The notes: generated by a model not told the origin, from the letters alone. DNA of 64,000 nt from JAFTYO01 sp045613125 (GCA_045613125.1 JAZLAM010000003.1:1-64000), one strand, 5' to 3'. Counted from the stretch's first letter, positions 52,870 through 61,291 are shown. A program made the numbers and translations.

Positions 52870-53039
52870 ACAAAAATCTCCTTTTAATAATTCTGTTTAT
52901 TCTAGATATGCATTGTTTATATTTAGTAAATAAATTTTAAAATGTAGGTTTAACCCTTTTATCTATTGTATGGAATATTTTTAAACATATATCAAAAGCG
53001 CTGAGAACAGCACATTTTAAAATTTTAAAGGAGGAAAAA

Positions 53040-53141
53040 ATGTCTTGTAAATGTAATTCTGAAAAATCAGTTAAAATAACAGAAAAAAGTTGTAGTAGCG
53101 CTCCAAAAGAAAATGCATCATCTTCAAAAAAGCATAAATAG
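53040..53141 (+). CDS. 33-residue Cys-containing small protein
   Basis: The open frame begins MSCKCNSEKS and has cysteines at positions 3, 5 and 18, then a Ser/Lys/His-rich tail ending K-K-H-K. A textbook AAAGGAGG lies directly upstream and a clear terminator directly downstream, which supports a real monocistronic gene despite the size. No family recognised. The C-x-C motif could bind a metal. It lies near rubrerythrin, so a stress or metal role is possible but unproven. Confidence 0.65.
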   Translation: MSCKCNSEKSVKITEKSCSSAPKENASSSKKHK

Positions 53142-53155
53142 ATTATGATACAAAA

Positions 53156-53193
53156 ATCCCCCTCTGGAAGAAAACTTTCAAGGGGGACTTTTT
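53156..53193. terminator. Terminator between small protein and repeat-protein gene
   Basis: TCCCCCT (53157-53163) pairs with AGGGGGA (53181-53187), with an inner GGAAG-CTTTC extension, followed by CTTTTT on the plus strand and ATTTTTG on the minus strand. It can serve both convergent genes. Confidence 0.85.
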
Positions 53194-53210
53194 ATAAATA
53201 TAAGCTTTGT

Positions 53211-54143
53211 TTAGATATCTCGGCTTTCTTTAGCTTTTAAGACAGCTGTATTTACAGTGGTTGCAACTTGCTCTTTGGGAGCAGTTTTTTCTCCGTCTTG
53301 GTGTTTGTTTGCAAGCTTTTCTCTTACTTTTTGATTTGCACGCTCAATATTATATAATGGAGAAATCATTAACCTAGCATATGTTAATGATTGCGTTCCT
53401 ACAAACGGATGTTCTTTTAATCCTGGAGCATATCGGTGCAACAACTCATAATCTGAATCTATCTCCCTACATCTTGAAACGTGAAGTAAAGATTTTAAAT
53501 TGTCACAGCAACCACAATAAAAATTGTCGCCAACTTTATTTGGGGCGCCTTTTAATGATGTTAATTCTTTACAACCTACGCAATCAAAACATCCACCAAC
53601 TTTTTGAGGAGCACCTTCCAAAGAGGTTAAGTTTTCACAATAGCTACAAATAAAATCCCCGACAACCACTTTCGGAGCACCTTTTAACGATACCAATTTA
53701 TTACAATCTTGACAATCAAAACGTCCATCAACTTCTTGAGGGGCGCCTTCTAAAGATGTCAAGTTATTACAATCACTGCATGCGAACATGTTATTAACTT
53801 GTTTGGGAGCACCTTTTAATGAGACCAAGTTTTCACAATTATTACAGAAAAAATATCCACCAACCTCTTGAGGAGCACCTTCCAAAGAGGTTAAGTTATT
53901 ACAATAGTTACAAAGGAAATATCCACCAACTTTTTCCGGAGCACCTTTTAATGTGATTAAATTATCACACGATTTGCAAGAAAAACTTCCTGTAACTGTT
54001 ATAGTCGATAAATCTGGTAGTTCTTTAAAGTCACTACCACTCAAATCTATATCACCATCAAAAACAAAATTTTTGGGTAAATCATACAGATTATGTTCTA
54101 CACCATGCCTATCTTTAACAATCAACTCTTTTTTATTTTCCAT
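53211..54143 (-). CDS. Leucine-rich-like repeat protein with Cys-x-x-Cys in each unit (310 aa)
   Basis: CGGAG precedes the ATG. The N-terminal 40 residues include a short D-L-P motif. Residues 50-215 hold about eight 22-residue units of the form V-G-G-x-F-x-C-x-x-C-x-N-L-T-S-L-E/K-G-A-P, for example VGGYFLCNYCNNLTSLEGAP. Similar G-A-P-x-x-V-G repeats without the C-x-x-C are widespread in phages and gut bacteria. The paired cysteines alternate with N/C and may bind metal or form ladders. No signal peptide is seen. The C-terminal 90 residues are charged. Function unknown; possible secreted effector by type alone. Confidence 0.75.
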   Translation of the reverse strand: MENKKELIVKDRHGVEHNLYDLPKNFVFDGDIDLSGSDFKELPDLSTITVTGSFSCKSCDNLITLKGAPEKVGGYFLCNYCNNLTSLEGAPQEVGGYFFCNNCENLVSLKGAPKQVNNMFACSDCNNLTSLEGAPQEVDGRFDCQDCNKLVSLKGAPKVVVGDFICSYCENLTSLEGAPQKVGGCFDCVGCKELTSLKGAPNKVGDNFYCGCCDNLKSLLHVSRCREIDSDYELLHRYAPGLKEHPFVGTQSLTYARLMISPLYNIERANQKVREKLANKHQDGEKTAPKEQVATTVNTAVLKAKESRDI

Positions 54144-54242
54144 TTGTTTTACTCCGAAGCATTTTACAATAAGTTTACTATATAAAAAATATAGACAAAA
54201 GTCAAGCTGTTTTACAAACAGTAAAAAATCGTGAAAATAATA

Positions 54243-54278
54243 AAAAAGGCTTTATCAGTGATGATAAAGCCCTAAATC
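54243..54278 (-). terminator. Rho-independent terminator of rubrerythrin gene
   Basis: GGCTTTATCA (54248-54257), loop GTGA, TGATAAAGCC (54262-54271): a perfect 10-bp stem followed on the minus strand by TTTTTTA. It lies 20 nt after the rubrerythrin stop. Confidence 0.88.
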
Positions 54279-54290
54279 TAAAATTTAATA

Positions 54291-54830
54291 TTAAAACTTT
54301 TCTTGCAATTCAAAGAAATATGCTTGCGGATGATCGCAAACGGGGCATTTTAACGGAGCTTTCGGACTTTCAATTCTGTGTCCGCAATTTCCACATTCCC
54401 AAATCACTTTTGTAGGACGTTCAAAAATCTTTCCTTCACATAAAGAATCGAGAAGTGCCTGATATCTTTCTTCATGACCTTTTTCAATTTTTGCAACTTC
54501 TTCAAACAAATATGCAATTTTTGTAAAACCTTCTTCTTTAGCTTCTTTAGCCATACGAGCATACATATCTGTCCACTCATAATTTTCACCTTGAGCTGCA
54601 TCTTTTAAGTTTTCGATAGTTGAAGGAACTTCTCCCCCATGTAAGAGTTTAAACCACAATTTTGCATGTTCTTTTTCATTGTCAGCTGTTTGTGTAAATT
54701 TATCAGCAATAATGTTATAACCTTCTTTTTTTGCTTTTGATGCATAATAAGTATACTTATTGCGAGCCATAGACTCTCCGGCAAAAGCTTCTTTAAGATT
54801 TTGTTCTGTTTTAGAGCCTTTTAATTCCAT
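54291..54830 (-). CDS. Rubrerythrin
   Basis: 179 residues from the ATG at 54830, preceded by GGAGAG; an in-frame ATG at 54875 would add a leader that no rubrerythrin has. The diiron four-helix domain has LKEAFAGESMARNKYTYY, EKEHAKLWF and KIEKGHEERYQALLD with the ligand Glu and His residues. The C-terminal rubredoxin-like domain has WECGNCGHRI and CPVCDHPQAYF, giving four Cys ligands. It reduces hydrogen peroxide in the cytoplasm of anaerobes and microaerophiles. A strong promoter lies upstream. Confidence 0.96.
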   Translation of the reverse strand: MELKGSKTEQNLKEAFAGESMARNKYTYYASKAKKEGYNIIADKFTQTADNEKEHAKLWFKLLHGGEVPSTIENLKDAAQGENYEWTDMYARMAKEAKEEGFTKIAYLFEEVAKIEKGHEERYQALLDSLCEGKIFERPTKVIWECGNCGHRIESPKAPLKCPVCDHPQAYFFELQEKF

Positions 54831-54865
54831 TAGTTCTCTCCTCAATAAAGTTAGTTCTGTATACG

Positions 54866-54893
54866 AAAATAACACCCTAAATTAGGCTGTCAA
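54866..54893 (-). promoter_or_regulatory. Rubrerythrin promoter
   Basis: Perfect TTGACA (54893-54888), 16-nt spacer, TATTTT (54871-54866), about 36 nt before the start codon. No obvious palindromic operator is seen across it. Confidence 0.65.
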
Positions 54894-54920
54894 TAAAATA
54901 AAAACGTTATCAAAAATTTT

Positions 54921-56417
54921 TTATATCTGTTCTTGATTTTCCAGAGTATCTATAACCTCACCAATTTGATCGTTGTCAGCAACTTCTTTTTTTGTAGCAC
55001 TCATTTGCTTTATTTTTGCAACTTCTTTTTTAAACTCAGCAAGCTTTGCACCGCTTAAGTTTTCTCCGGTTGCCGCTCTGATTTTAAGAGGATCAACCTT
55101 TTTACCGTTTCTTACAACTTCAAAATGCAGATGTGGTCCGGTTGAACGCCCCGTATTGCCGACATATGCTATAACCTGTCCTTGTTTTACTCTAACACCC
55201 GGACGAATCCCTTTAGCAAAAGATTTCAGATGAGCATATCCTGTTGTATATTCCGAATTATGTCTTATCTTAACAAAATAGCCATATCCACCAACCCATT
55301 TTGCTTGCGTTACCGTTCCGTCACCACTTGCATAAACTTTTGTTCCCATCGGAGCAGCATAATCTATACCGTGATGATTACGATAATCTTTAAATATCGG
55401 ATGTAAACGACGACCATATCGTGAAGAAATTCTGGCCTTTTTAAAGGCAAGAGGCTTTTTATCGAGCGTTTTCTTTAGGGCCAAACCTTTTTCATCATAA
55501 TAGTCAACATTGCCTTTTTTATCTTCAAAACGATAAAGTTCAATGTTATCTTTACCTAGCTTTAATGAAGCATAAATTATATCACCATATTTTACAATAT
55601 TTCCACTCGGTGAAACTTCTTGTTCATATCTTACTTCAAATTCATCTCCTGCTTTTATGTCTCTTCTGAAATCTACACTAAATGAAAAAATATTTATAAA
55701 ATTTCCAACCACATTTACCGGAACTCCGGCATTTTTCATAGCTGATGATACGTTTCCGTTTATAATACCGTTTATAACTTTGATTTCGGTTGTTAAATCA
55801 TCTTGTTCAACTCGTGATACATATGTATTATCAGATTGTTTTTCTAAAATATATTTGGTTCCACTAATTGGCTCAATTATAATTTTATCAACAGATACAA
55901 GTTCGTTATAAACACTATCAACTGTTGTGGTTATATCAACTTGTTGTCCAACCTTGATATTGCGAGCATCATACACTTGTTTATAAACGCCATAAATATC
56001 TGTCGCTTTTGAATAATCGAGACCTAAGCTCGTTAAAATTCCTATAAAGCTATCACCTTTAGCAACTGTCACTATATCATGATTTATGCGCATTCCTTTT
56101 GCTTGTTGAACAATTTCTTGCGCATCTGTTTGTGTTTCCGTATTTTCTATTATTTGTGTTTCTTGCGAATCTGAAATTTGTTCTTCTAAAAACTCTTCAG
56201 CCCTTAAATCATCATTTATATTTTCCGATAATTCATAATCAAATTCTTCAGAAACCATATCTTCCATCTCAAGTTTATTAGGGATAGAAGCTTTTACGCT
56301 GTTATTATTATAAATAGAAATCAACAAAGCTCCTGTAACAGCAACAGCATATATAAACAATAATGTTCTTTCTGTTCTAAGACGCTTTGCTTTTTTTCTC
56401 TTCTGGGTAAAGTCCAT
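54921..56417 (-). CDS. M23-family peptidoglycan endopeptidase (MepM-like)
   Basis: 498 residues. One N-terminal membrane anchor (about 18-38, LLFIYAVAVTGALLISIYNN) with an acidic linker. A LysM/OapA-like region is near 110-165 (VTVAKGDSFIGILTSLGLDY). The Zn-peptidase domain is at about 325-440: SSRYGRRLHPIFK, NHHGIDYAAPMGTKV (zinc His and Asp), and STGPHLHFEVVRNGKKVDP with the H-x-H pair. It cuts peptide cross-links to permit cell-wall growth. AAAGGAT precedes the ATG. Confidence 0.92.
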   Translation of the reverse strand: MDFTQKRKKAKRLRTERTLLFIYAVAVTGALLISIYNNNSVKASIPNKLEMEDMVSEEFDYELSENINDDLRAEEFLEEQISDSQETQIIENTETQTDAQEIVQQAKGMRINHDIVTVAKGDSFIGILTSLGLDYSKATDIYGVYKQVYDARNIKVGQQVDITTTVDSVYNELVSVDKIIIEPISGTKYILEKQSDNTYVSRVEQDDLTTEIKVINGIINGNVSSAMKNAGVPVNVVGNFINIFSFSVDFRRDIKAGDEFEVRYEQEVSPSGNIVKYGDIIYASLKLGKDNIELYRFEDKKGNVDYYDEKGLALKKTLDKKPLAFKKARISSRYGRRLHPIFKDYRNHHGIDYAAPMGTKVYASGDGTVTQAKWVGGYGYFVKIRHNSEYTTGYAHLKSFAKGIRPGVRVKQGQVIAYVGNTGRSTGPHLHFEVVRNGKKVDPLKIRAATGENLSGAKLAEFKKEVAKIKQMSATKKEVADNDQIGEVIDTLENQEQI

Positions 56418-56566
56418 TTTAATAAGATCCTTTATTTTTTATTTCTTTATACAATGCAACAAGAGTGTTTTTTTTTCAAGTAGATAATCAAGTTATACAA
56501 AAGCAGAAAAAATATTGCATATTTACAATCATTTATAATAAAAATTAAAAAAAATAAAAAAAATAC

Positions 56567-56595
56567 TTGCATTTATATTTTTTGTTATGTATAAA
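56567..56595 (+). promoter_or_regulatory. tRNA-Asp promoter
   Basis: TTGCAT (56567-56572), 17-nt spacer, TATAAA (56590-56595), with the mature tRNA 16 nt downstream. Confidence 0.75.
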
Positions 56596-56611
56596 ATGTT
56601 TGTTAATTGCT

Positions 56612-56688
56612 GGGGGCGTAGTTCAGTTGGTTAGAATACATGCCTGTCACGCATGGGGTCGCGAGTTCGAGCCTCGTCGCTCCCGCCA
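56612..56688 (+). tRNA. tRNA-Asp (GTC)
   Basis: 77 nt with acceptor GGGGGCG/CGCTCCC (one G-T pair), D arm with GTTGGTTAGAAT, anticodon loop CTGTCAC giving GTC, T arm GCGAG-TTCGAGC-CTCGT, discriminator G and encoded CCA. Confidence 0.97.
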
Positions 56689-56695
56689 GTTTAAG

Positions 56696-56721
56696 AGGTC
56701 ACATTGAGTGACCTTTTTTTT
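56696..56721 (+). terminator. Terminator of tRNA-Asp
   Basis: GGTCAC-ATTGA-GTGACC stem followed by a run of eight T residues, immediately after the tRNA. Confidence 0.92.
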
Positions 56722-56747
56722 GTTTATATATCTTTCTTTTTTACAGC

Positions 56748-56776
56748 TGGACATTACAATAAAAATAAGGTATAAT
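56748..56776 (+). promoter_or_regulatory. Promoter of sugar-phosphate transferase gene
   Basis: TGGACA (56748-56753), 17-nt spacer, perfect TATAAT (56771-56776), giving a short leader of about 20 nt before the start codon. Confidence 0.72.
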
Positions 56777-56802
56777 GTTTTTGCAAAAAATATTATGTTG
56801 TT

Positions 56803-57501
56803 ATGTTATACTTAATTCTATTATTAGTAATTTTGTTTTGCGTTACTATATGTGAAACAATATTAGCCATATCAGTTTCTAAATCAAGAAAACGATTCAT
56901 TAATCAAAAAAAATTAGACATCTCCTGCATTAAAAATCCAACCTTAGGTAGTGAAATAATAAAACGATTATTTGACATAATTGTATCCTTGGTTATTTGT
57001 ATAACAATTTTACCTGTTATGTATATCACACTAGGTATAATTATAAAAATAACATCACCGGGACCTATTATTTTTGCTCAAAAACGAGTCGGAATTTTTG
57101 GAGAAGTGTTTACTTGTTATAAGTTTAGATCAATGTATCAAGATGCTAATTATAACATGGCTGTTAAAAACGACAAACGTGTTACACCTGTCGGACGTTT
57201 TATAAGGAAAACTCATATAGATGAATTTCCACAATTTTATAATGTTCTGATAGGCGATATGAGTTTGGTTGGCCCTCGTCCAACAATGCGTTTTGTGACA
57301 GAACATTTGGACACGCACTCGAAATATATATATCGTCTTTTAGTGCGTCCGGGTATAACGGGTATGGCTCAATTAACAGGTAGACAAAGTGTTTTAACCA
57401 ATATACTCAAGTTTGATTTTGAGTATATGAAAAGAAACTCTTTATGGCTTGATTTGAAAATCATCTTTAAAACATTAAAATTTGAAGATGAAAGTTATTA
57501 A
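56803..57501 (+). CDS. Polyprenyl-phosphate sugar-phosphate transferase (bacterial sugar transferase family)
   Basis: 232 residues. N-terminal hydrophobic segment 1-24. From about 45 the monotopic phosphoglycosyl transferase domain: KRLFDIIVSLVICITILPVM re-entrant helix, ITSPGPIIFAQKRVGIFGEV, the catalytic Asp-Glu pair in RKTHIDEFPQFYNVLIGDMS, then SLVGPRPTM and LLVRPGITGMAQLTGRQ. It adds the first sugar phosphate onto undecaprenyl phosphate to begin an O-antigen, capsule or glycan. No ribosome binding site of note; the leader is short. It is alone on its transcript. Confidence 0.93.
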   Translation: MLYLILLLVILFCVTICETILAISVSKSRKRFINQKKLDISCIKNPTLGSEIIKRLFDIIVSLVICITILPVMYITLGIIIKITSPGPIIFAQKRVGIFGEVFTCYKFRSMYQDANYNMAVKNDKRVTPVGRFIRKTHIDEFPQFYNVLIGDMSLVGPRPTMRFVTEHLDTHSKYIYRLLVRPGITGMAQLTGRQSVLTNILKFDFEYMKRNSLWLDLKIIFKTLKFEDESY

Positions 57502-57534
57502 AAAAACGCAACATATTTTATGTTGCGTTTTTTT
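57501..57534 (+). terminator. Terminator after sugar-phosphate transferase gene
   Basis: CGCAACATA-TTT-TATGTTGCG, a 9-bp stem flanked by A and T runs, just after the stop codon. It can act in both directions. Confidence 0.9.
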
Positions 57535-57554
57535 ATAAATGATTAAACACTTTC

Positions 57555-58751
57555 TTAGTGTTTAAGTTTAAATTTCTTACGATACATTTCTATCCATTTT
57601 TGATTTTCACTCGAAATCAAAACGGAATAAACATTAGGATTATAGCCTCGGATATGGTTAAAAACACAAGCCATATCTTCATCATTACCGGCTTTGATAA
57701 CCACTGATACCATACCTGTTTCAGATAGGCCGTTACTGCCACTTTTAAGCAACTGTCGGAACAAATGATGCCATCCGTTTTTCAAAATTTGGAGTACATG
57801 ATTTGACTTCAGATAAGCAAAAGAACATTCTTCCAACAACCATTTTACCAGAGTTTCACTTCTAAAAGAAATAAGTTCACTTATATCCGAATCGGAAATA
57901 TGAATACAATGGAAATGATTTTTCAAAGCTAACAGTTCATCAAGATTCTTACGTTTTATTAACAAACTAAGGCCTTCCTGACTAAGTCTAACATCTTTTT
58001 TGTTTAAACAGAGCATCAGCTGTTCATGAGAAGCTTCTTTCATTAAGCATTCAGCACACCGTATTTCCAGATGAGGAGCTTCTTTTACCAAACGCTCAAA
58101 CATATCTTCACGTTTCAATAAAATCGTCAAAACCTTTTCAGAATCGATAGGCTTATACTTGTAATCATACGTCTGGTAATAAAACTTTGTTGCAAAATAA
58201 TGCCTAATTTGATCAAATGTGCCATATGTAACTAAAGCTATTTGCACATTTTCCGATAAACTTCCGTGATAGTCGTAAAAACGTCTGATTTCATGAGTGT
58301 TGTTTAATCTGTCAAACTCCAGCAGAGCAATTTTTGCCTCATCCGAAAGGCCAAAATGCAGCAGCTTTCGAACTTCATCTATATCATTTCTCTTGATAAT
58401 AGAAACCGCAATTGATGAAGGAGTTACCTCGAAACCTTTGTTTTTAAGAAAGAGCATGATAGCTTCATGATCACCTCGATCAACAATTTCCTTTGCAATA
58501 TCCAAAGAACTAAAGCACTGTGTGACCGAACCATCAAGATACTCTCGAAGCAACTCTACCGGAGCAGACCGAACAAATGTTATATGTTGCTCTTCTCCAA
58601 TGTAATATGAGAAATCTCTCAAATATAGCAAAATTGCTTCCCCTGATTCCGTTTTAAGAAAATGTTCAAAATGCTCCAGTTTCTGAAACGGTAATTTTTT
58701 TGACAATAGCAAATTGTAAATTTGCTCGTCGACTAAATTTTTCTTTTTCAT
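57555..58751 (-). CDS. Helical-repeat protein, paralogue 1 (398 aa)
   Basis: No signal peptide or membrane span. The chain is built from about ten alpha-hairpin units of 35-40 residues resembling ankyrin/HEAT-like solenoids without a strict consensus, with recurrent phrases such as EIVDRGDHEAIMLFLKNKGF, VSIIKRNDIDEVRKLLHFG and LLIKRKNLDELLALKNHF. Close paralogue of the gene at 59459-60661, including a run ALLEFDRLNNTHEIRRFYDY identical in both. There is no conventional ribosome binding site; the first 28 bases upstream are identical in the two genes. Function unknown; possible secreted or host-interacting protein by type only. Confidence 0.75.
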   Translation of the reverse strand: MKKKNLVDEQIYNLLLSKKLPFQKLEHFEHFLKTESGEAILLYLRDFSYYIGEEQHITFVRSAPVELLREYLDGSVTQCFSSLDIAKEIVDRGDHEAIMLFLKNKGFEVTPSSIAVSIIKRNDIDEVRKLLHFGLSDEAKIALLEFDRLNNTHEIRRFYDYHGSLSENVQIALVTYGTFDQIRHYFATKFYYQTYDYKYKPIDSEKVLTILLKREDMFERLVKEAPHLEIRCAECLMKEASHEQLMLCLNKKDVRLSQEGLSLLIKRKNLDELLALKNHFHCIHISDSDISELISFRSETLVKWLLEECSFAYLKSNHVLQILKNGWHHLFRQLLKSGSNGLSETGMVSVVIKAGNDEDMACVFNHIRGYNPNVYSVLISSENQKWIEMYRKKFKLKH

Positions 58752-58800
58752 AAATAATTGGGATTAATAGTGAAACATAGACTTATTTTTTAACACAATT

Positions 58801-58829
58801 AATCTAAATAAAAAAAACGAGTTTGTCAA
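58801..58829 (-). promoter_or_regulatory. Promoter of helical-repeat paralogue 1
   Basis: TTGACA (58829-58824), 17-nt spacer, TAGATT (58806-58801), about 50 nt upstream of the start codon. Confidence 0.65.
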
Positions 58830-58846
58830 TTTTTATTAATAAAAAA

Positions 58847-59287
58847 TCACTCTCTATGATAAGGATGCCCGTTTATAATGGTTTGTATGCGATAAATTTG
58901 TTCTGTCAAAACTGCTCTCATCAAAATATGCGGTAATGTAAGTTTTCCGAAAGAAAGTATGAGATCTGCTCTATTACGAGTTTGTTCCAGATGTCCGTCT
59001 GCACCACCGATTAAAAAACAAATTTCAGAACAACCGTTTAATTGCCAATTTTCAACCTTTTTAGCAAGCTCCTGACTTTTTATGTTTTCTCCTCTTTCAT
59101 CAAGAACAACCACTTTTGCACCCAAAGGAACAGATTGATTTAAAAATTTTGCTTCATTTTCTTGGGTAGAATTATCTTTTTCTTTTATAATGATATCCCA
59201 ACCGGAACGTTTAACATACTCTTCAATGATAGAACTTTCCGGACTGTTTTTTTTGCATTTTCCGATTGCCAATATATAAATTTTCAT
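58847..59287 (-). CDS. rlmH: 23S rRNA pseudouridine(1915) N3-methyltransferase RlmH
   Basis: 146 residues from the ATG at 59287 (a TTG six bases upstream is possible). SPOUT-type methyltransferase acting on 70S ribosomes. Family signals: MKIYILAIGKCK, VVLDERGENIKSQELA, CFLIGGADGHLEQTRNRADL, and the C-terminal GHPYHRE that ends almost every RlmH. It lies between the two paralogous helical-repeat genes, with its own promoter and a terminator upstream. Confidence 0.96.
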   Translation of the reverse strand: MKIYILAIGKCKKNSPESSIIEEYVKRSGWDIIIKEKDNSTQENEAKFLNQSVPLGAKVVVLDERGENIKSQELAKKVENWQLNGCSEICFLIGGADGHLEQTRNRADLILSFGKLTLPHILMRAVLTEQIYRIQTIINGHPYHRE

Positions 59288-59348
59288 AGACAATATCTTT
59301 CAAAAAAGGTCTTAACCTCAACAACAAATATTTGATTTATATCAATAT

Positions 59349-59377
59349 TTAATGACATGACGAACACGTATTGTCAA
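59349..59377 (-). promoter_or_regulatory. Probable rlmH promoter
   Basis: TTGACA (59377-59372), 17-nt spacer, CATTAA (59354-59349). The -10 box is weak; leader about 55 nt. Confidence 0.5.
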
Positions 59378-59400
59378 GTTTGTTTTTTCTTTTAAAAATA

Positions 59401-59430
59401 AAAAAGTGGCTCAAAAAGAACCACTTTTTT
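59401..59430 (-). terminator. Terminator of helical-repeat paralogue 2
   Basis: AAAAAGTGG (59401-59409) pairs with CCACTTTTT (59421-59429), extended by an inner TC/GA pair; T-run on the minus strand. It separates the transcript from rlmH. Confidence 0.82.
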
Positions 59431-59458
59431 ATAAAATTTAACACTTTGTAGCTAATTG

Positions 59459-60661
59459 CTAAAAATGTATGGCAGGCAAACAAAAGTGCTTACGATACAT
59501 TTCTATCCATTTTGTATTTCCACTCGAAATCAACAATGAATAACAGTTAGGATCAAACTTACCGATACGATTGAAAACACAAAGCATATCTTCCTCATTT
59601 CCGGCTTTGATAACAGCTGATATCATCTCTACTGCATTCAACTTATTTTTAGCAGACACAATCAGCTCGCGGAACAAATGATGCCAACCATTTTCCAAAA
59701 TTTGGCATGCATGGTCCTCTTTCAGATAAGCAGAAGAAAAATCTTCCAAAAGCCATCTAACTAAAATTTCTTTACCCAAAGAAATAATGTTACTGATGTC
59801 TGAATCTGACATAAGAATGCAATTGAAATGATTTTTTAAACCCAACAGCTCATCAATATTCTTACGAGCAACCAATAAACTGAAAGTTTCTTTACCAAAA
59901 ACATTATGTTTACTCAGCCAAAGCATCAATTGTTCATGAGAGGCTTCTTTCATCAAAAATTGATCACACAATATTTCCAGATGAGGAGCTTCTTTTACCA
60001 AACGTTCAAATATATCACCACGTTTCAACAAAGCTGATAAAACTTTCTCAGAGTTGATAGAGATATACTTTCCCAAATTAGCATTGTAACACCATTTGGT
60101 TGCGAAGTAGTGCTTAATCTGACTAAACTCGCCTTCTTTAACCAAAGCTAGTTCAACTTCTTCCGGCAAACGCTCAAAATAGTCGTAAAAACGTCTGATT
60201 TCATGAGTGTTGTTTAATCTGTCAAACTCAAGGAGAGCAATTTTTGCTTCCGCTGAAAAGATACAGTGCAACAAGAGCTTTTCAACCTCTTCTACATTAT
60301 TCCTTTTAATAATGGAAACTATAACATCTGCCGTGATATCAACTCTGCCGTTTCGTATTAAAAGCATAATTGCTTCATGATCTCCTCTTGCAACAACTTC
60401 CATCATAATCTTTGATGAAACATAATATTTGCTGACAGCAACACCAAGATATTTTCGAAGTGTTTCTACAGAAACAGATTGCACAAATGCTATATGCTGA
60501 TCTTCTCCAACAGCATAGCCAAAATTGCTAAAATACAGCAAAACATCTTCTTCTGATGCGGTTTTAAGAAAACGCTCAAAATGTTCTTGCTTTACAAAAG
60601 GAAGCTTTTGCGACAACAACAAATTGTAAATTTGTTCGTCAGTTAAGTTTTTTGTTTTCAT
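59459..60661 (-). CDS. Helical-repeat protein, paralogue 2 (400 aa)
   Basis: Same architecture and length as the gene at 57555-58751: an all-helical solenoid of 35-40 residue hairpins, no signal peptide, no membrane span. Sample units are VVARGDHEAIMLLIRNGRVD, VSIIKRNNVEEVEKLLLHC and LLVARKNIDELLGLKNHFNC. Identity with paralogue 1 is high at the N-terminus and in patches, moderate elsewhere, and the 28-nt leader is identical. The two copies flank rlmH, so the duplication either moved around rlmH or included a copy of it later lost. A strong promoter precedes it. Function unknown. Confidence 0.75.
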   Translation of the reverse strand: MKTKNLTDEQIYNLLLSQKLPFVKQEHFERFLKTASEEDVLLYFSNFGYAVGEDQHIAFVQSVSVETLRKYLGVAVSKYYVSSKIMMEVVARGDHEAIMLLIRNGRVDITADVIVSIIKRNNVEEVEKLLLHCIFSAEAKIALLEFDRLNNTHEIRRFYDYFERLPEEVELALVKEGEFSQIKHYFATKWCYNANLGKYISINSEKVLSALLKRGDIFERLVKEAPHLEILCDQFLMKEASHEQLMLWLSKHNVFGKETFSLLVARKNIDELLGLKNHFNCILMSDSDISNIISLGKEILVRWLLEDFSSAYLKEDHACQILENGWHHLFRELIVSAKNKLNAVEMISAVIKAGNEEDMLCVFNRIGKFDPNCYSLLISSGNTKWIEMYRKHFCLPAIHF

Positions 60662-60708
60662 AAATAATTGGGATTAATAGTGAAACATATACATATTTTT
60701 ATGTCCTG

Positions 60709-60737
60709 ACTATAATACAACGAATAAAATTTGTCAA
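60709..60737 (-). promoter_or_regulatory. Promoter of helical-repeat paralogue 2
   Basis: TTGACA (60737-60732), 17-nt spacer, TATAGT (60714-60709): nearly consensus, stronger than the promoter of paralogue 1. Confidence 0.78.
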
Positions 60738-60900
60738 TTTTTTTATAAGCGAAAACTATTGTTCATACACCCTAACAGAAAAAAATCTTTTGGATGGCTT
60801 TTTGTAATGGAGAAAAAATGTAAACTTGACTTTAAGTTATCTGTAATGTATAAAAATACATCATTTAATATTATTAATAAACACTTTAATCTTAATCATT

Positions 60901-61179
60901 ATGAACAAAAAAGAATTAATTTTGAAAAAGACGAACATTATTTCGTTGATTGCATTACTTGGAGCAGTAGTGTATTGGAGTGTTGCACTCGTTGTATTAT
61001 TTTGTTTCGAAGAATGGCTATTAAGTTGGTGGACCTCTAATATGTCATTTATCGGTGCCGGTATGTTGCTTACAGTGTTATGGTTCATATTTTGCATTGG
61101 CTGGTTGACATACTGTACCAGAAAAATTAAGAGAGGCCCCGAAAAAGTAGATGTGGTTGACCTTAATGGCTTCTGTTAG
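60901..61179 (+). CDS. Small two-span membrane protein of unknown function
   Basis: 92 residues with two hydrophobic helices (about 12-34 and 47-72: NIISLIALLGAVVYWSVALV and GAGMLLTVLWFIFCIGWLTY), a basic start and a polar tail. No ribosome binding site is visible. A good terminator lies about 80 nt beyond the stop. Not recognised. The 239-nt gap before it holds only the divergent promoter of paralogue 2 and AT-rich sequence. Confidence 0.5.
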   Translation: MNKKELILKKTNIISLIALLGAVVYWSVALVVLFCFEEWLLSWWTSNMSFIGAGMLLTVLWFIFCIGWLTYCTRKIKRGPEKVDVVDLNGFC

Positions 61180-61257
61180 TTAATGTTCTTTTCGTATATC
61201 TTTAATCTGATAAGGTATTTTTGCGAAACAACAATTGTAGCTTCTTTGTAATTAAAA

Positions 61258-61291
61258 ATATCCTTGAGTTTTAACACTCAAGGATATTTTT
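61258..61291. terminator. Bidirectional terminator
   Basis: ATATCCTTGAGT (61258-61269) and ACTCAAGGATAT (61276-61287) form a perfect 12-bp stem with a 6-nt loop, then TTTT. It ends the small membrane-protein transcript and may end minus-strand reading from the tRNA-Ser side. Confidence 0.88.

Noticed and set aside
53211..54143. Zinc-finger or rubredoxin-type identity for the Cys-x-x-Cys repeat protein
   Set aside because: The cysteines are placed within a 22-residue leucine-rich-like unit and are not spaced like knuckle pairs; metal binding stays only a hypothesis.
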